From Spirochaetia bacterium (lineage in GTDB: Bacteria > Spirochaetota > Spirochaetia > CADAEX01): a stretch of DNA of 64,000 nt. Where the stretch lies: NCBI GenBank assembly GCA_017446885.1, contig JAFSOR010000008.1, positions 115,635 to 179,634 on the forward strand, read 5' to 3'. Every line of letters starts with the position of its first letter. Positions within the stretch are counted from its first letter, which is position 1. The notes beneath the pieces are model-generated. The model was not told the DNA's origin. It saw nothing but the letters and a program-made list of their open reading frames with translations, and did not search any database. The position numbers and the translations under genes were made by a program. Of this stretch, positions 8,002 to 17,468 are shown piece by piece.

Positions 8002-8746
8002 AGAAAAAATTTATTCATTTCCAAAATCCATGAGAGAGGTGACCACTCACTATTGTGCTGGTTGCGGCCATGGAATTGTACATAAACTGATTGCACAGAT
8101 CATGGACGAGCTGGGAATCCAGGAGAAGACTCTTGTGATTGCTCCTGTAGGATGCTCGGTTCTTGCATACAACTACCTTAAGGCTGACGGACTTGAGGCT
8201 GCCCACGGAAGAGCACCTGCTGTATCCACCGGACTCAAGAGAGTCCACAAGGATAAAGTGGTTATCTGCTACCAGGGCGACGGCGACCTTCTGGCAATCG
8301 GAACTGCCGAGACCGTACATGCAGCCAACAGAGGCGAGCATATCACAGTAATCTTCATCAACAACGCTATCTACGGTATGACAGGCGGTCAGATGGCTCC
8401 TACCACAATGGAGGGCCAGGTTACAAAGACCACTCCTTACGGAAGAGATCCAAAGGAAGTGGGTTGGCCTATCAGAGCATGCGAGCTCCTCAACACTCTT
8501 GAGGCTCCTTACTATATCGAGCGCTGTGCTGTATACGATGTAAAGCACATCAACCAGACAAAGAAAGCCATCAAGAAGGCTATCCAGAACCAGATTGACG
8601 GCAAGGGCTACTCTTTCGTGGAGATTCTTTCCATGTGTCCTACCAACTGGGGCGTGGATCCTACAAAGGCTGCCGAGTGGGTACGGGACGTTATGGAACC
8701 TTACTATCCAGTTAAGTGCTTCAGAGACGGAGGTGAGAAGAAATGA
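7994..8746 (+). CDS. 2-oxoacid:ferredoxin oxidoreductase beta subunit (thiamine-diphosphate binding)
   Basis: This 250-aa catalytic subunit binds thiamine diphosphate. THYCAGCGHGIVHK (near residue 19), APVGCS and CYQGDGDLLAIGTAETVHAANR, followed by IFINNAIYGMTGGQMAPTT, form the GDG...NN cofactor site. ATG 7994 is taken as start, inside the 3' end of the alpha gene; the longer frame from 7964 would add ten residues with no homologous character. The gamma gene follows with ATGA overlap at 8743. It works as a heterotetramer with the neighbouring subunits (VorA/KorB type). Confidence 0.9.
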   Translation: MSEEKIYSFPKSMREVTTHYCAGCGHGIVHKLIAQIMDELGIQEKTLVIAPVGCSVLAYNYLKADGLEAAHGRAPAVSTGLKRVHKDKVVICYQGDGDLLAIGTAETVHAANRGEHITVIFINNAIYGMTGGQMAPTTMEGQVTKTTPYGRDPKEVGWPIRACELLNTLEAPYYIERCAVYDVKHINQTKKAIKKAIQNQIDGKGYSFVEILSMCPTNWGVDPTKAAEWVRDVMEPYYPVKCFRDGGEKK

Positions 8747-9291
8747 CAAAAGAGCTTATTTTTGCCGGATTCGGCGGACAGGGGGTCATCCTTGCCGGAA
8801 AGATTCTGTGCATAGCAGCTATGAAAGAGGATAAGTGCGTATCTCACATTCCATCCTACGGAGCCGAGATGCGCGGCGGTACAGCAAACTGCAGCGTAGT
8901 AGTTGCAGATGAGGAGATTGCATCCCCGGTTGTGGAGCATCCAGACATCTGTATCGTTCTCAACAAGCCATCCCTGGACAAGTTTGAGCCACGGATGAAA
9001 GAGGGAGGAATCCTTATTTACAACACATCTCTGATTGAGAACAAGCCGAAGCGCACCGACATCAAGGTGTATGGAATCGACTGCAACAGGATTGCGGCAG
9101 AGAACGGCAGCGAGCGGGCCGGCAACATGGTTGCACTGGGCGCTCTAGTCAAGATTGTGCCATGGCTTTGCAGCGTGGACTCCTTTGAATTTGCTCTGGA
9201 CCAGGCCATTTCTGCCCGGAACAAGAAGTTCAACGAGGTCAACCTTAAGGTCATTAAGGCAGGCTATGACCTACCGCTGAACGCGCAGTAA
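8743..9291 (+). CDS. 2-oxoacid:ferredoxin oxidoreductase gamma subunit
   Basis: The 182-aa gamma domain protein begins with ELIFAGFGGQGVILAGKIL, the glycine-rich start characteristic of the family, and continues with HIPSYGAEMRGGTANCSVVV and NKPSLDKFEP. It completes the delta-alpha-beta-gamma set and is coupled to the beta gene by an ATGA overlap. A terminator hairpin sits 33 nt after the stop. Confidence 0.92.
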   Translation: MTKELIFAGFGGQGVILAGKILCIAAMKEDKCVSHIPSYGAEMRGGTANCSVVVADEEIASPVVEHPDICIVLNKPSLDKFEPRMKEGGILIYNTSLIENKPKRTDIKVYGIDCNRIAAENGSERAGNMVALGALVKIVPWLCSVDSFEFALDQAISARNKKFNEVNLKVIKAGYDLPLNAQ

Positions 9292-9323
9292 GTTGTAATA
9301 CTTTGGAAGAATGCAGATAGCAG

Positions 9324-9354
9324 AAAGCCGGGGTCTTACATCCCGGCTTTTTTA
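9324..9354 (+). terminator. Rho-independent terminator or attenuator after the oxidoreductase operon
   Basis: A 9-bp stem AAAGCCGGG / CCCGGCTTT with a 9-nt loop runs into a T-tract. Only 26 nt separate its end from the next ATG (9381), leaving little room for an independent promoter. Partial read-through into the regulator/ligase operon is therefore likely. Confidence 0.85.
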
Positions 9355-9380
9355 GTATATTAGGTTGAAGGAGAAACCAA

Positions 9381-9956
9381 ATGAACGAAAAAAACAAGAT
9401 TGGACACAAGGTTGCATTTATCAGAGAGAGCCGCGACCTTACAGTGGAAGATGTGTCCGAAAGAGCAAACCTGGCAGTGCAGACTATCACCGACATTGAG
9501 AACGGAAACCTTATTCCGGGTCTTACACCTCTAATCAAGATTGCCAGAGTCCTAGGAGTTCGTTTGGGTACTTTCCTGGATGACGAGGAGAATATAGGCC
9601 CATCGGTTACCCGCAAGAACGAGAAGACCGAGGTTACCCGTTTCTCGGACCGGACTGGTGCCAAGGCTTCTGATTTGGATTTCTATTCCCTTGCCCACAA
9701 CAAGGCAGGGCGCCACATGGATCCGTTCATGATAGACGTGTTCCCCGATTCCCACAAGGATGTCCATCTTTCCACCCACGAGGGCGAGGAGTTCATCTAT
9801 GTTATGAAAGGGCAGATAGAGGTTATCTACGGCAAGGAGAAATATGAGCTTACAGAAGGGGACAGCATCTACTACGACTCCATCGTAGCACATCATCTGC
9901 ACTCTGTAGGTTCCGAGCCTGCCAAGATTCTGGCTGTGGTCTACACACCGTTCTAA
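9381..9956 (+). CDS. XRE-cupin transcriptional regulator 1
   Basis: The 191-aa protein has an XRE helix-turn-helix at about residues 8-62 ([19 protein letters not shown], then [17 protein letters not shown]). A C-terminal cupin_2 barrel follows at about 115-188 ([34 protein letters not shown]). The cupin keeps His/Glu residues that could bind a metal or a small carboxylate. It lies 10 nt upstream of acyl-CoA ligase 1 and starts a seven-gene run. The family is known as local regulators of neighbouring metabolic genes; control of the adjacent ligase by its acid or acyl-CoA is inferred. It is less similar to the other two XRE-cupins here than those are to each other. Confidence 0.9.
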   Translation: MNEKNKIGHKVAFIRESRDLTVEDVSERANLAVQTITDIENGNLIPGLTPLIKIARVLGVRLGTFLDDEENIGPSVTRKNEKTEVTRFSDRTGAKASDLDFYSLAHNKAGRHMDPFMIDVFPDSHKDVHLSTHEGEEFIYVMKGQIEVIYGKEKYELTEGDSIYYDSIVAHHLHSVGSEPAKILAVVYTPF

Positions 9957-9966
9957 GGAGCTGTTT

Positions 9967-11613
9967 ATGTTTGATATGACTTTGGGCGAGATGCTCAGAT
10001 ACCAGACAAAAAAAGACCCGGAGCACGAGTTCCTGGTCTACCCCGACAGGGACTTGCGCCTTACCTATGCCCAGTTCGACCACCGCGTGGACCTTCTGGC
10101 CAAGGGGCTTCTGGCAATAGGGATAAAGAGGGGCGACCATGTGGGCATGTGGGCAACCAATGTGCCGGACTGGCTTACATTCCTTTTCAGCTGTGCCCGG
10201 ATCGGTGCTGTATTTGTAACAGTGAACACCATGTACAAGCTCCACGAGCTTGAATACCTTATGAAGCAGTCGGACATCACCACACTGTGCCTCTCTAATG
10301 GCTACCGGGACAACGACTATGTGGCCATGACCAAGACTCTGGTGCCCGAGATGGACTACTACGAGCGTGGACATCTTAAATCCAAGACATTCCCGTTCCT
10401 TAAGAATGTGATTTACATAGGACAGGAGAAACACCGTGGTATGTTCTCAACCCAGGAGATAATGCTGTTAGGCCAGCATGTGGCAGACGAGGAGCTTTAC
10501 GAGGCAGAGCATGCAGTAAAGAAAGACGATGTAGTTAACATGCAGTACACATCAGGCACTACAGGTTTCCCTAAAGGAGTCATGCTTACCCACTACAACA
10601 TCCTGAACAACGGCTACTACATCGGCGAGAGCATGAAGTACACTTCCAAGGACCGTGTCTGCCTGCCTGTGCCATTGTACCACTGCTTCGGCATTGTACT
10701 TGGCGTAATGGCAATCTATTCCCACGGTGCCACCCATGTAATGCTTGAACACTTTGATGCAAAACAGGCTCTTATTGCCATAGACCACGAGAAGTGCACC
10801 TCTATCTACGGTGTCCCTACCATGTTCATAGCAGAGCTGAATCACCCGGACTTCAAGAAGTACGATATGTCTTCGCTCCGCACTGGAATCATGGCTGGTT
10901 CCCAGTGCCCTGTGGAGCTTATGAAGCGTGTAGTCAACGAGATGAACATGAAGGATATAACCAGTGTCTACGGCCTTACAGAATCCTCTCCTGGAATGAC
11001 CCAGAGCACCACCGAGGATCCGCTGGAAAAGCGTGTCACCACAGTAGGAAAGGAGCTTCCTTTCATCGATGTCAAGGTGCTTGACCCCGACACCCTTGAG
11101 GAATGTCCTCCCGAGGTTGTAGGCGAGCTCTGCTGCAAAGGCTACAACATCATGAAAGGCTACTACAAGATGCCTGAGGAGACAGCCAAGATCATCGACA
11201 AGAACGGCTATCTCCACTCAGGAGACCTGGGACTCAAGACCAAGGATGGCTACTTCAAGGTCACCGGCCGTATCAAGGATATGATCATCAGGGGCGGCGA
11301 GAATATTTATCCGATGGAGATAGAGGAGTTCCTCCGCACCATGCCTGAGATCAAGGATGTGCAGGTGGCAGGAATTGCCAGCAAGAAATATGGCGAGGTG
11401 GTGGGTGCATTCGTAATCCTCTATCCTGGCAAAGTGCTTACCGAGGAGGATGTCCGCAACTACTGCATCGGAAAGATCTCCAGGTATAAAGTACCGAAGT
11501 ATGTATTCTTCCTGGAGGACGAGTTCCCTATGACAGGAAGTGGAAAGATACAGAAGTTCAAGCTTACACAGCTTGGAGCAGAACTCTTGAAGGAAAGGGG
11601 GATTGAGGCATGA
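9967..11613 (+). CDS. AMP-forming acyl-CoA ligase 1 (fatty-acyl-CoA synthetase type)
   Basis: This 548-aa ANL-superfamily enzyme activates a carboxylic acid to its acyl-adenylate and then its CoA thioester. The P-loop [10 protein letters not shown] starts near residue 195, A5 is [12 protein letters not shown] near 337, A7 is YLHSGDLG, and A8 is [20 protein letters not shown]. The C-terminal catalytic lysine lies in [10 protein letters not shown] (about residue 527). The overall layout resembles medium-chain or aromatic acid ligases of the FadD-like group. The acyl specificity cannot be told by eye. It is preceded by XRE-cupin 1, and its stop overlaps the start of XRE-cupin 2 by 4 nt (ATGA at 11610). 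Confidence 0.9.
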   Translation: MFDMTLGEMLRYQTKKDPEHEFLVYPDRDLRLTYAQFDHRVDLLAKGLLAIGIKRGDHVGMWATNVPDWLTFLFSCARIGAVFVTVNTMYKLHELEYLMKQSDITTLCLSNGYRDNDYVAMTKTLVPEMDYYERGHLKSKTFPFLKNVIYIGQEKHRGMFSTQEIMLLGQHVADEELYEAEHAVKKDDVVNMQYTSGTTGFPKGVMLTHYNILNNGYYIGESMKYTSKDRVCLPVPLYHCFGIVLGVMAIYSHGATHVMLEHFDAKQALIAIDHEKCTSIYGVPTMFIAELNHPDFKKYDMSSLRTGIMAGSQCPVELMKRVVNEMNMKDITSVYGLTESSPGMTQSTTEDPLEKRVTTVGKELPFIDVKVLDPDTLEECPPEVVGELCCKGYNIMKGYYKMPEETAKIIDKNGYLHSGDLGLKTKDGYFKVTGRIKDMIIRGGENIYPMEIEEFLRTMPEIKDVQVAGIASKKYGEVVGAFVILYPGKVLTEEDVRNYCIGKISRYKVPKYVFFLEDEFPMTGSGKIQKFKLTQLGAELLKERGIEA

Positions 11614-12170
11614 ACGCAATAAGCGATGAGATGAAACAGGTAGCAGACCGTCTTAAGGGACTGCGGGAGATTATGGATGTCTCCATAGAGGAGGCTGCAG
11701 AAGTATGCCACCTGACCCCGGAGGCTTACCAGAAGCTGGAGACCGGTGCTGTGGATATCCCGGTAGGGGTGCTCCAGAGCATGGCCAAGAAGTACGGCTT
11801 TGAGCTTACAACCCTTATCTCGGGTGATGAGCCTCACAGACACAACTACTTTGTTACAAAGAAAGATCAGGGACTCTCCATAGAGAGGCGGCGGGACTAC
11901 AAGTACCAGTCGCTGGCCTATGGCTTTGCCAACCGGAAGGCTGACCCCTTCATGGTGGTGGCCCCGGCAGATGACGGAAGCGAAATTCATTTCAATTCCC
12001 ATCCGGGGCAGGAGTTCAACTATATTCTTGAAGGCGACCTTAGACTGATTATTGACAAGAAGGAAGTCATTCTAGGGCCGGGGGATTCAATTTATTTTGA
12101 TTCTACTCGGCCTCATGGAATGAGAGCTTTGCACGGAAAGCCTGCAAAGTTCCTTGCAATAATCTTCTAA
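11610..12170 (+). CDS. XRE-cupin transcriptional regulator 2
   Basis: The 186-aa protein has an XRE domain at about residues 12-68 ([20 protein letters not shown]) and a cupin barrel at about 105-184 ([20 protein letters not shown], then [14 protein letters not shown]). It shares long stretches with XRE-cupin 3: [31 protein letters not shown] and [11 protein letters not shown]. That points to duplication. It overlaps ligase 1 by 4 nt and lies 12 nt before ligase 2, which is probably its cognate target gene. Confidence 0.9.
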   Translation: MNAISDEMKQVADRLKGLREIMDVSIEEAAEVCHLTPEAYQKLETGAVDIPVGVLQSMAKKYGFELTTLISGDEPHRHNYFVTKKDQGLSIERRRDYKYQSLAYGFANRKADPFMVVAPADDGSEIHFNSHPGQEFNYILEGDLRLIIDKKEVILGPGDSIYFDSTRPHGMRALHGKPAKFLAIIF

Positions 12171-12182
12171 GGAGTTTTTTAA

Positions 12183-13841
12183 ATGCTATTAATAGAAAAA
12201 TTTGTAAACAGGACTGAGTTTTCATCATACGAAGACTTTTTCAATAACTATAAGCTGAATGTTCCTGAGAACTTCAACTTCACCTATGATGTTATGGATG
12301 TGCTTGCAGCCGAGACACCGGATGATCTGGCCATGCTGTGGATTGACGACAGGGGAAACAGGAAGGACTTCACCTTTGCCCAGATGAAGGAGAATGTGGA
12401 CAAGACTGCCTCCTACTTCAAATCCCTGGGAATCGGAAAAGGGGATATGGTTATGCTTATCCTCCAGCGGCGCTACGAATGGTGGTTCTCCATGCTGGCA
12501 CTGCACAAGATCGGTGCAATCTGCATTCCTGCAACCCATATGCTTACACCGGAAGACATTGTGTTCCGCAACAACGCGGCCAAGATCAAGATGATTGTGG
12601 CTGTGGATGAGAATGATGTTCCTGAACATGTGGAGAAGGCTATGGCTGAATCCCCCACAGTAAAGCATCTGGTTATTGTAAATGCTGAGCGGAAAGGATG
12701 GGAAAGCTTTGACAAAGGGGTTGCCGCCGCAGCTCTATTTGACGGCCCACGGGTCACAGAGAACAGCGATGTCTCGCTTATCTACTTTACCTCCGGTACA
12801 ACAAGCCATCCTAAGATGGTGGCTCACGACTATCTCTACCCTCTGGCACACATTGTGACTGCCTACTTCTGGCAGAAGGTGCGTAAAGGGGGACTCCATC
12901 TGACTGTGGCAGACACAGGCTGGGGCAAGGCAGTATGGGGCAAGATGTATGGCCAGTGGATAAGCCAGGCATCAGTCTTTGTATACGACTACCACTCCAA
13001 GTTCAAGGCTATCGACCTGATAGGTCTTATCGAGAAGTACCACATAACCACATTCTGTGCACCTCCGACAATCTACCGGTTCCTGATCCAGGAGGACCTT
13101 TCCGGCTACGACCTTTCCTCTCTGGTGCACTGCTCAACAGCAGGAGAGCCTCTCTCCGAGAATGTATTCAACAAGTGGAAGGGAATCACCGGATTAAGCA
13201 TAACCGAGGGCTTCGGTCAGACCGAGACCACCCTCTCTTTCCTGAACTTCGATTCCAACTCCATCAAGCCGGGCTCCATCGGAAAGCCTTCTCCATACTA
13301 CAATGCAGTAGTGCTGAACAGCGAAAACCAGGTGTGCGACGACGGCGAGGTGGGGGAGATTGCTTTCCCTCTTAAGAACGGAAAATTCCCTGGACTTTTC
13401 AAGGAATATCTGTATGATAAAGCTAAGACCGAAAGCGTTGTCCGGGACGGCTACTATTTTACAGGCGACACCGCATGGCGGGACGAGGATGGCTTCTTCT
13501 GGTTCATGGGACGGAACGACGATGTCATCAAGTGCTCCGGCTACAGAATCGGTACCTTCGAGGTGGAGAGCGTGCTTATGCAGCATCCTGCAGTTGTGGA
13601 ATGTGCTGTGACAGGTGCTCCTGACCCCATAAGAGGCCAGATTGTGAAGGCCACCATTGTGCTGGCTGCAGCCTACAGACCTGGCAGCGAGGAACTGGCC
13701 AAGGAGATTCAGGAGTTTGTGAAGAAGACAACAGCCCCTTACAAGTATCCCCGCATTGTAGAGTTTGTGGAAGAGCTGCCTAAGACAATAAGCGGCAAGA
13801 TCATGCGGAAGAACATAAGGGAAAAGGACAATAAGAAATAA
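12183..13841 (+). CDS. AMP-forming acyl-CoA ligase 2
   Basis: This 552-aa ANL enzyme of the acetyl-CoA synthetase-like/medium-chain group has YFTSGTTSHPKM near residue 200, EGFGQTETT, YYFTGDTAWRDEDGFFWFMG, DDVIKCSGYRIGTFEVES and KTISGKIMRK with the acylation lysine near 540. The P-loop TSGTTSHPK differs from ligase 1 (TSGTTGFPK) but is identical to ligase 3, and the two are alike over their whole length. This kind of ligase often takes short or branched acids; that is known of relatives and not proved here. It is in an operon with XRE-cupin 2 upstream and XRE-cupin 3 ten nt downstream. Confidence 0.9.
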   Translation: MLLIEKFVNRTEFSSYEDFFNNYKLNVPENFNFTYDVMDVLAAETPDDLAMLWIDDRGNRKDFTFAQMKENVDKTASYFKSLGIGKGDMVMLILQRRYEWWFSMLALHKIGAICIPATHMLTPEDIVFRNNAAKIKMIVAVDENDVPEHVEKAMAESPTVKHLVIVNAERKGWESFDKGVAAAALFDGPRVTENSDVSLIYFTSGTTSHPKMVAHDYLYPLAHIVTAYFWQKVRKGGLHLTVADTGWGKAVWGKMYGQWISQASVFVYDYHSKFKAIDLIGLIEKYHITTFCAPPTIYRFLIQEDLSGYDLSSLVHCSTAGEPLSENVFNKWKGITGLSITEGFGQTETTLSFLNFDSNSIKPGSIGKPSPYYNAVVLNSENQVCDDGEVGEIAFPLKNGKFPGLFKEYLYDKAKTESVVRDGYYFTGDTAWRDEDGFFWFMGRNDDVIKCSGYRIGTFEVESVLMQHPAVVECAVTGAPDPIRGQIVKATIVLAAAYRPGSEELAKEIQEFVKKTTAPYKYPRIVEFVEELPKTISGKIMRKNIREKDNKK

Positions 13842-13850
13842 GGAGAATCT

Positions 13851-14408
13851 ATGGTAAGCGAACAGAATAAAGCTGTGGCAGCCCGGATGCGGGAGCTGCG
13901 GGACATCATGGAGATGTCAGAGGAAGAGTTTGCAGAAATATGCGGCGTCACTGTGGAGCGCTACCGCGAGCTTGAGTCAGGCAACACCGAGATTCCTATC
14001 AGCGTCATGTTCTGCCTTGGAAAAAAGTTCAACATCGACCTGAACACATTCCTTTCCGGTGAGGATTCTCACCATGTCTCCTACTTTGTCACCCGGAAGG
14101 ACAAGGGAATTGTTGTAGACCGGCTTGCCGACTATCACTTTGAGTCCCTGGCCTACGGTTTTGCCAACCGCCTTGCAGATCCGTTCCTGGTTACTGTGAA
14201 TCCGGGTGAGATCCCTGTGATCCACCCCACCACCCATCCTGGACAGGAGTTCAACTATGTGCTGGAGGGCTCGGTCCGTGTCATGGTGGGGGACAGCTCT
14301 GTGATCCTGAACGAGGGGGACTCGATCTATTTCGATTCATCCCTGCCTCACGGACAGCAGAATGCAGATGACAGGCGCATAAGATTTTTGACATTCATAC
14401 TACTTTGA
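13851..14408 (+). CDS. XRE-cupin transcriptional regulator 3
   Basis: The 185-aa paralogue of XRE-cupin 2 has the HTH at about residues 10-66 (EMSEEEFAEICGVTVERYRE) and the cupin at about 108-184 ([35 protein letters not shown]). A short start-to-start spacing and AGGAG upstream of ATG 13851 support the call. It precedes ligase 3 by 18 nt. The preserved regulator-then-ligase order implies the whole two-gene unit was duplicated rather than the ligase alone. Confidence 0.9.
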   Translation: MVSEQNKAVAARMRELRDIMEMSEEEFAEICGVTVERYRELESGNTEIPISVMFCLGKKFNIDLNTFLSGEDSHHVSYFVTRKDKGIVVDRLADYHFESLAYGFANRLADPFLVTVNPGEIPVIHPTTHPGQEFNYVLEGSVRVMVGDSSVILNEGDSIYFDSSLPHGQQNADDRRIRFLTFILL

Positions 14409-14426
14409 TACAAGGATTTTACAACA

Positions 14427-16142
14427 ATGGAAGAGGTTTTCTTACCTAGGACAGAATTTTCATCCTACGATGATTTTATAGCTAACTACAGACTGAACAT
14501 ACCCGAGAACTTCAACTTTGCCTATGATGTCATGGATGCTATCGCGGCAAAGACACCTGATGCAAGGGCTATGGTATGGACCAACGACGAGGGGGATGAA
14601 TGCACCATCACCTTCGGCAATATGAAGGAACGTACCGACAGGGCTGCCTCATTCTTCATGGAATGTGGAATCAAGCGGGGCGATATGGTCATGCTTATCC
14701 TGCAGCGGCGCTACGAGTTCTGGGTCAGCGTAATCGCTCTGCACAAGATCGGGGCTATCGCAATTCCTGCAACCCACATGCTGACTGTGGAGGACCTGGT
14801 ATACCGCAACAACTTTGCAAAGATCAAGATGGTGGTGGCTGTAAATGCCCCTGGAATAATCCAGAATATCACCGACTGCCTGCCCCAGTCTCCATCGCTC
14901 AAGAAACTGGTTATTGTAAATGAGTTCGGTGTGGATAAGCCGGTCTCCGAAGTTCCAGAAGGCTGGACAGATTTTGCCACAGGATGCCAGAATGCGGCTC
15001 CATTCCCGGTTCTAAAGCGGGAGGATGTCTCTACCAACGACGACTACATGCTGGGTTACTTTACATCTGGTACTACAAGTCATCCAAAATTGGCAATTCA
15101 TAACTTTTTATACCCACTGGGACACATAGTTACAGCCAAGTACTGGCAGCATGTCCAGAAGGGCGGTCTTCACCTTACAGTGGCCGACACTGGTTGGGCC
15201 AAGACAAGCTGGGGCAGGCTCTATGGCCAGTGGATATGCGAGACTGCACTCTTTGTATACGACTATCATTCCAAGTTCAAGCCAGTTCATCTGCTTGAGC
15301 AGGTGCAGAAATACAAGGTTACCACATTCTGTGCGCCTCCTACCATTTACCGCTTCCTTATCCACGAGGATATCTCGGGTTACGACCTTTCGTCGATAAA
15401 GCACTGCTCCACCGCAGGCGAGCCACTTTCTGACGAGGTGTTCAACAAATGGAAGGAGCTTACAGGCTTTGAGATCAGGGAAGGCTTCGGCCAGACCGAG
15501 TCCACAGTATTCCTCTTCAACTTCGAGGGAGAGAAGATCAAGCCGGGCTCGGCAGGAAAACCGGCCCCATATTACAACATCTGCCTCCTCAACGACGAGC
15601 TTGAAGAGATGGGTACAGCAGTGAGCGGCCAGATATGCTTTAAGCTGGATAAAGAAAAATTTCCTGCAACTGCGGGCCGTTTCCCCGGTTTAGTATGTGA
15701 GTACTATGGAGAACCCGACAAGACCCGGGAAGTCTTCCACGACGGTTACTACTTTACCGGCGATACCGCATGGCGGGATGAGGACGGCTACTACTGGTTC
15801 ATGGGACGCTGCGACGATGTCATAAAGTGTTCTGGCTATCGTATAGGCACCTTTGAGGTAGAGAGCGTCCTTGAAGGACACCCTGCTGTGCTTGAGTGCG
15901 CAGTAACGGGAGCACCCGACCCTATCCGCGGCCAGGTAGTAAAGGCTACCATAGTATTGACCAAGGAGTACCGACCTGGAACTCCAGAGCTTGTGAAGGA
16001 GATTCAGAACTACGTGAAGCATACCACTGCTCCATATAAATATCCTAGAATAGTGGAGTTTGTCGACGAGCTTCCTAAGACCATAAGCGGAAAGATCCGG
16101 CGCAACGTGATTAAAAACCGCGACAAGGAGAAAGCACAATGA
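14427..16142 (+). CDS. AMP-forming acyl-CoA ligase 3
   Basis: This 571-aa paralogue of ligase 2 has YFTSGTTSHPKLA near residue 210, HLTVADTGWAKTSWGRLYGQ, REGFGQTEST, YYFTGDTAWRDEDGYYWFMG, DDVIKCSGYRIGTFEVES and KTISGKIRRN with the catalytic lysine near 557. It is about 20 residues longer than ligase 2, through insertions before the P-loop (VDKPVSEVPEGWTDFATG) and near residue 410. Divergence of the middle region suggests a different acid substrate. Its last 4 nt overlap the following secreted-protein gene. Confidence 0.9.
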   Translation: MEEVFLPRTEFSSYDDFIANYRLNIPENFNFAYDVMDAIAAKTPDARAMVWTNDEGDECTITFGNMKERTDRAASFFMECGIKRGDMVMLILQRRYEFWVSVIALHKIGAIAIPATHMLTVEDLVYRNNFAKIKMVVAVNAPGIIQNITDCLPQSPSLKKLVIVNEFGVDKPVSEVPEGWTDFATGCQNAAPFPVLKREDVSTNDDYMLGYFTSGTTSHPKLAIHNFLYPLGHIVTAKYWQHVQKGGLHLTVADTGWAKTSWGRLYGQWICETALFVYDYHSKFKPVHLLEQVQKYKVTTFCAPPTIYRFLIHEDISGYDLSSIKHCSTAGEPLSDEVFNKWKELTGFEIREGFGQTESTVFLFNFEGEKIKPGSAGKPAPYYNICLLNDELEEMGTAVSGQICFKLDKEKFPATAGRFPGLVCEYYGEPDKTREVFHDGYYFTGDTAWRDEDGYYWFMGRCDDVIKCSGYRIGTFEVESVLEGHPAVLECAVTGAPDPIRGQVVKATIVLTKEYRPGTPELVKEIQNYVKHTTAPYKYPRIVEFVDELPKTISGKIRRNVIKNRDKEKAQ

Positions 16143-16663
16143 GAAAAAGTATCTGTTTTATTTTAGCTGTATTGCTCATTACATTGCTGGCAGCCCCGCT
16201 CTTTGCGGCATCAACACCTCAGACAACAACACCGCTGGCTCCAAAGCCAGACCCAAAGGTGCCTAAGAACTTTGAGGTCTACGACCAGAGAGTAAAGGAA
16301 TACAACGCCAAGGGACAGCTGGTCAAAGAGACTATCCTCTACAACAACACTGCAGCCGTAGGGGAGACCCGAACCTTTGAGTATGATTCAACCGGCAAAC
16401 TGGTTAAGGAGTGCCTCTACCTGGATGGCCAGCTGGATGACTTCTTTACCTACGAATACGACAAGGATGGAAGACTCTCCAAGGAGACCGAGTATGGTGC
16501 CAAGGGAAAGCTTAAGAACTTCAAGACTTACGAGTACCTGGACAAGGGTCTGACTGTGGTGAAAAAGAACATCAAGGCAGACGGCACCTACTACCGCTAT
16601 ACAGTAAAGCGCTATGATGCGGCTGGAAACCATCTGGAGACATCTGAGTACAGGATCAAGTAG
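16139..16663 (+). CDS. Secreted protein with degenerate YD-like repeats, last gene of the ligase operon
   Basis: This 174-aa protein has a signal peptide (ILAVLLITLLAAPLFA, cleavage near residue 25), a Thr/Pro/Lys linker, and about five tandem repeats of some 20 residues. Examples are VKEYNAKGQLVKETILY, EYDSTGKLVKECLYL, EYDKDGRLSKETEY and KRYDAAGNHLETSEY. These resemble the YD/Rhs-type antiparallel-sheet repeat found in many bacterial surface proteins. It is coupled by ATGA overlap to ligase 3 but has no obvious enzymatic motif. Its link to acid metabolism is unclear; periplasmic or surface location is expected. The 3' end overlaps lgt on the other strand by 8 nt. Confidence 0.8.
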   Translation: MRKSICFILAVLLITLLAAPLFAASTPQTTTPLAPKPDPKVPKNFEVYDQRVKEYNAKGQLVKETILYNNTAAVGETRTFEYDSTGKLVKECLYLDGQLDDFFTYEYDKDGRLSKETEYGAKGKLKNFKTYEYLDKGLTVVKKNIKADGTYYRYTVKRYDAAGNHLETSEYRIK

Positions 16664-17468
16664 TCTTACGGCTGCGGATAAAAATTATAAGGACTCCTGT
16701 CAGCATCATGAGCAGGCACAGCACCTGTCCCGTGGTCAGGTTCAGGAGTATGAATCCCATGTTCTCATCAGGTTCCCTGAAGAACTCGATAAAGAACCGG
16801 ATAAGACCATAGCAGGCAAGGTATAGGCCAACTCTTACTCCATCCTTAAGCTTCATCTTGCGGAACACAAACCACATAAGAATGCCCAGGACAATTCCCT
16901 CGAAGAAAGCTTCGTACAGCTGGCTTGGGTGGCGAGGCTGGCTCTGGCCGGGGAACAGCATTCCTATTGGAGAGTCTGTGACACGGCCGTAAAGCTCTGC
17001 GTTTATAAAATTTCCAAGCCTGCCGAAGAAGTAGCCGAAAGGAATGGATGTAACCATCATATCGGCATTTGCCCAGAAACTCTGCTTGTGCTTTATGGAA
17101 TAGAAAAGAACTCCAAGCCCCCCTCCTATCACTCCGCCGTGGTACGACATCCCCTGGAATCCGGTAAAGTGCATATGGCTGTCGAAAGGCCAGAAGATAA
17201 GCCAGGGATGGGTCAGATACAGCACTGTGTCGTCATATACAATGGTGGCAAAGATACGGGCTCCAAGCAGAAGTCCTATTATGCCCCAGGTTATAAGATT
17301 CATCGCCTCATCGTTAGCAGGCTTTATTCCATGTTCTGACTTCTGATGGCGGAGCAGGAAAAAAGCTATTACAAAGGCCACCAGGTACATAAAGCCATAC
17401 CACCTGACCGGAAGGCCTGGAATAATCTCGGGGTGCAGCCAGCTGGGGTATTGTATATAAGCTATCAT
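16656..17468 (-). CDS. lgt: Prolipoprotein diacylglyceryl transferase
   Basis: This 270-aa polytopic enzyme transfers diacylglycerol from phosphatidylglycerol to the lipobox cysteine of prolipoproteins. PVRWYGFMYLVAF, the MSYHGGVIGG motif with the essential His, and the Lgt signature FGRLGNFINAELYGR (near residue 148) followed by RHPSQLYEA are all present. About seven helices are visible. It is coupled by ATGA overlap to the upstream small membrane protein. The number of lipoproteins in this window fits a need for Lgt. Confidence 0.95.
   Translation of the reverse strand: MIAYIQYPSWLHPEIIPGLPVRWYGFMYLVAFVIAFFLLRHQKSEHGIKPANDEAMNLITWGIIGLLLGARIFATIVYDDTVLYLTHPWLIFWPFDSHMHFTGFQGMSYHGGVIGGGLGVLFYSIKHKQSFWANADMMVTSIPFGYFFGRLGNFINAELYGRVTDSPIGMLFPGQSQPRHPSQLYEAFFEGIVLGILMWFVFRKMKLKDGVRVGLYLACYGLIRFFIEFFREPDENMGFILLNLTTGQVLCLLMMLTGVLIIFIRSRKTT

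Noticed and set aside
10552..11217. 221-codon minus-strand frame inside acyl-CoA ligase 1
   Set aside because: Antisense shadow of a well-supported ANL enzyme; His/Val-rich composition typical of such shadows.
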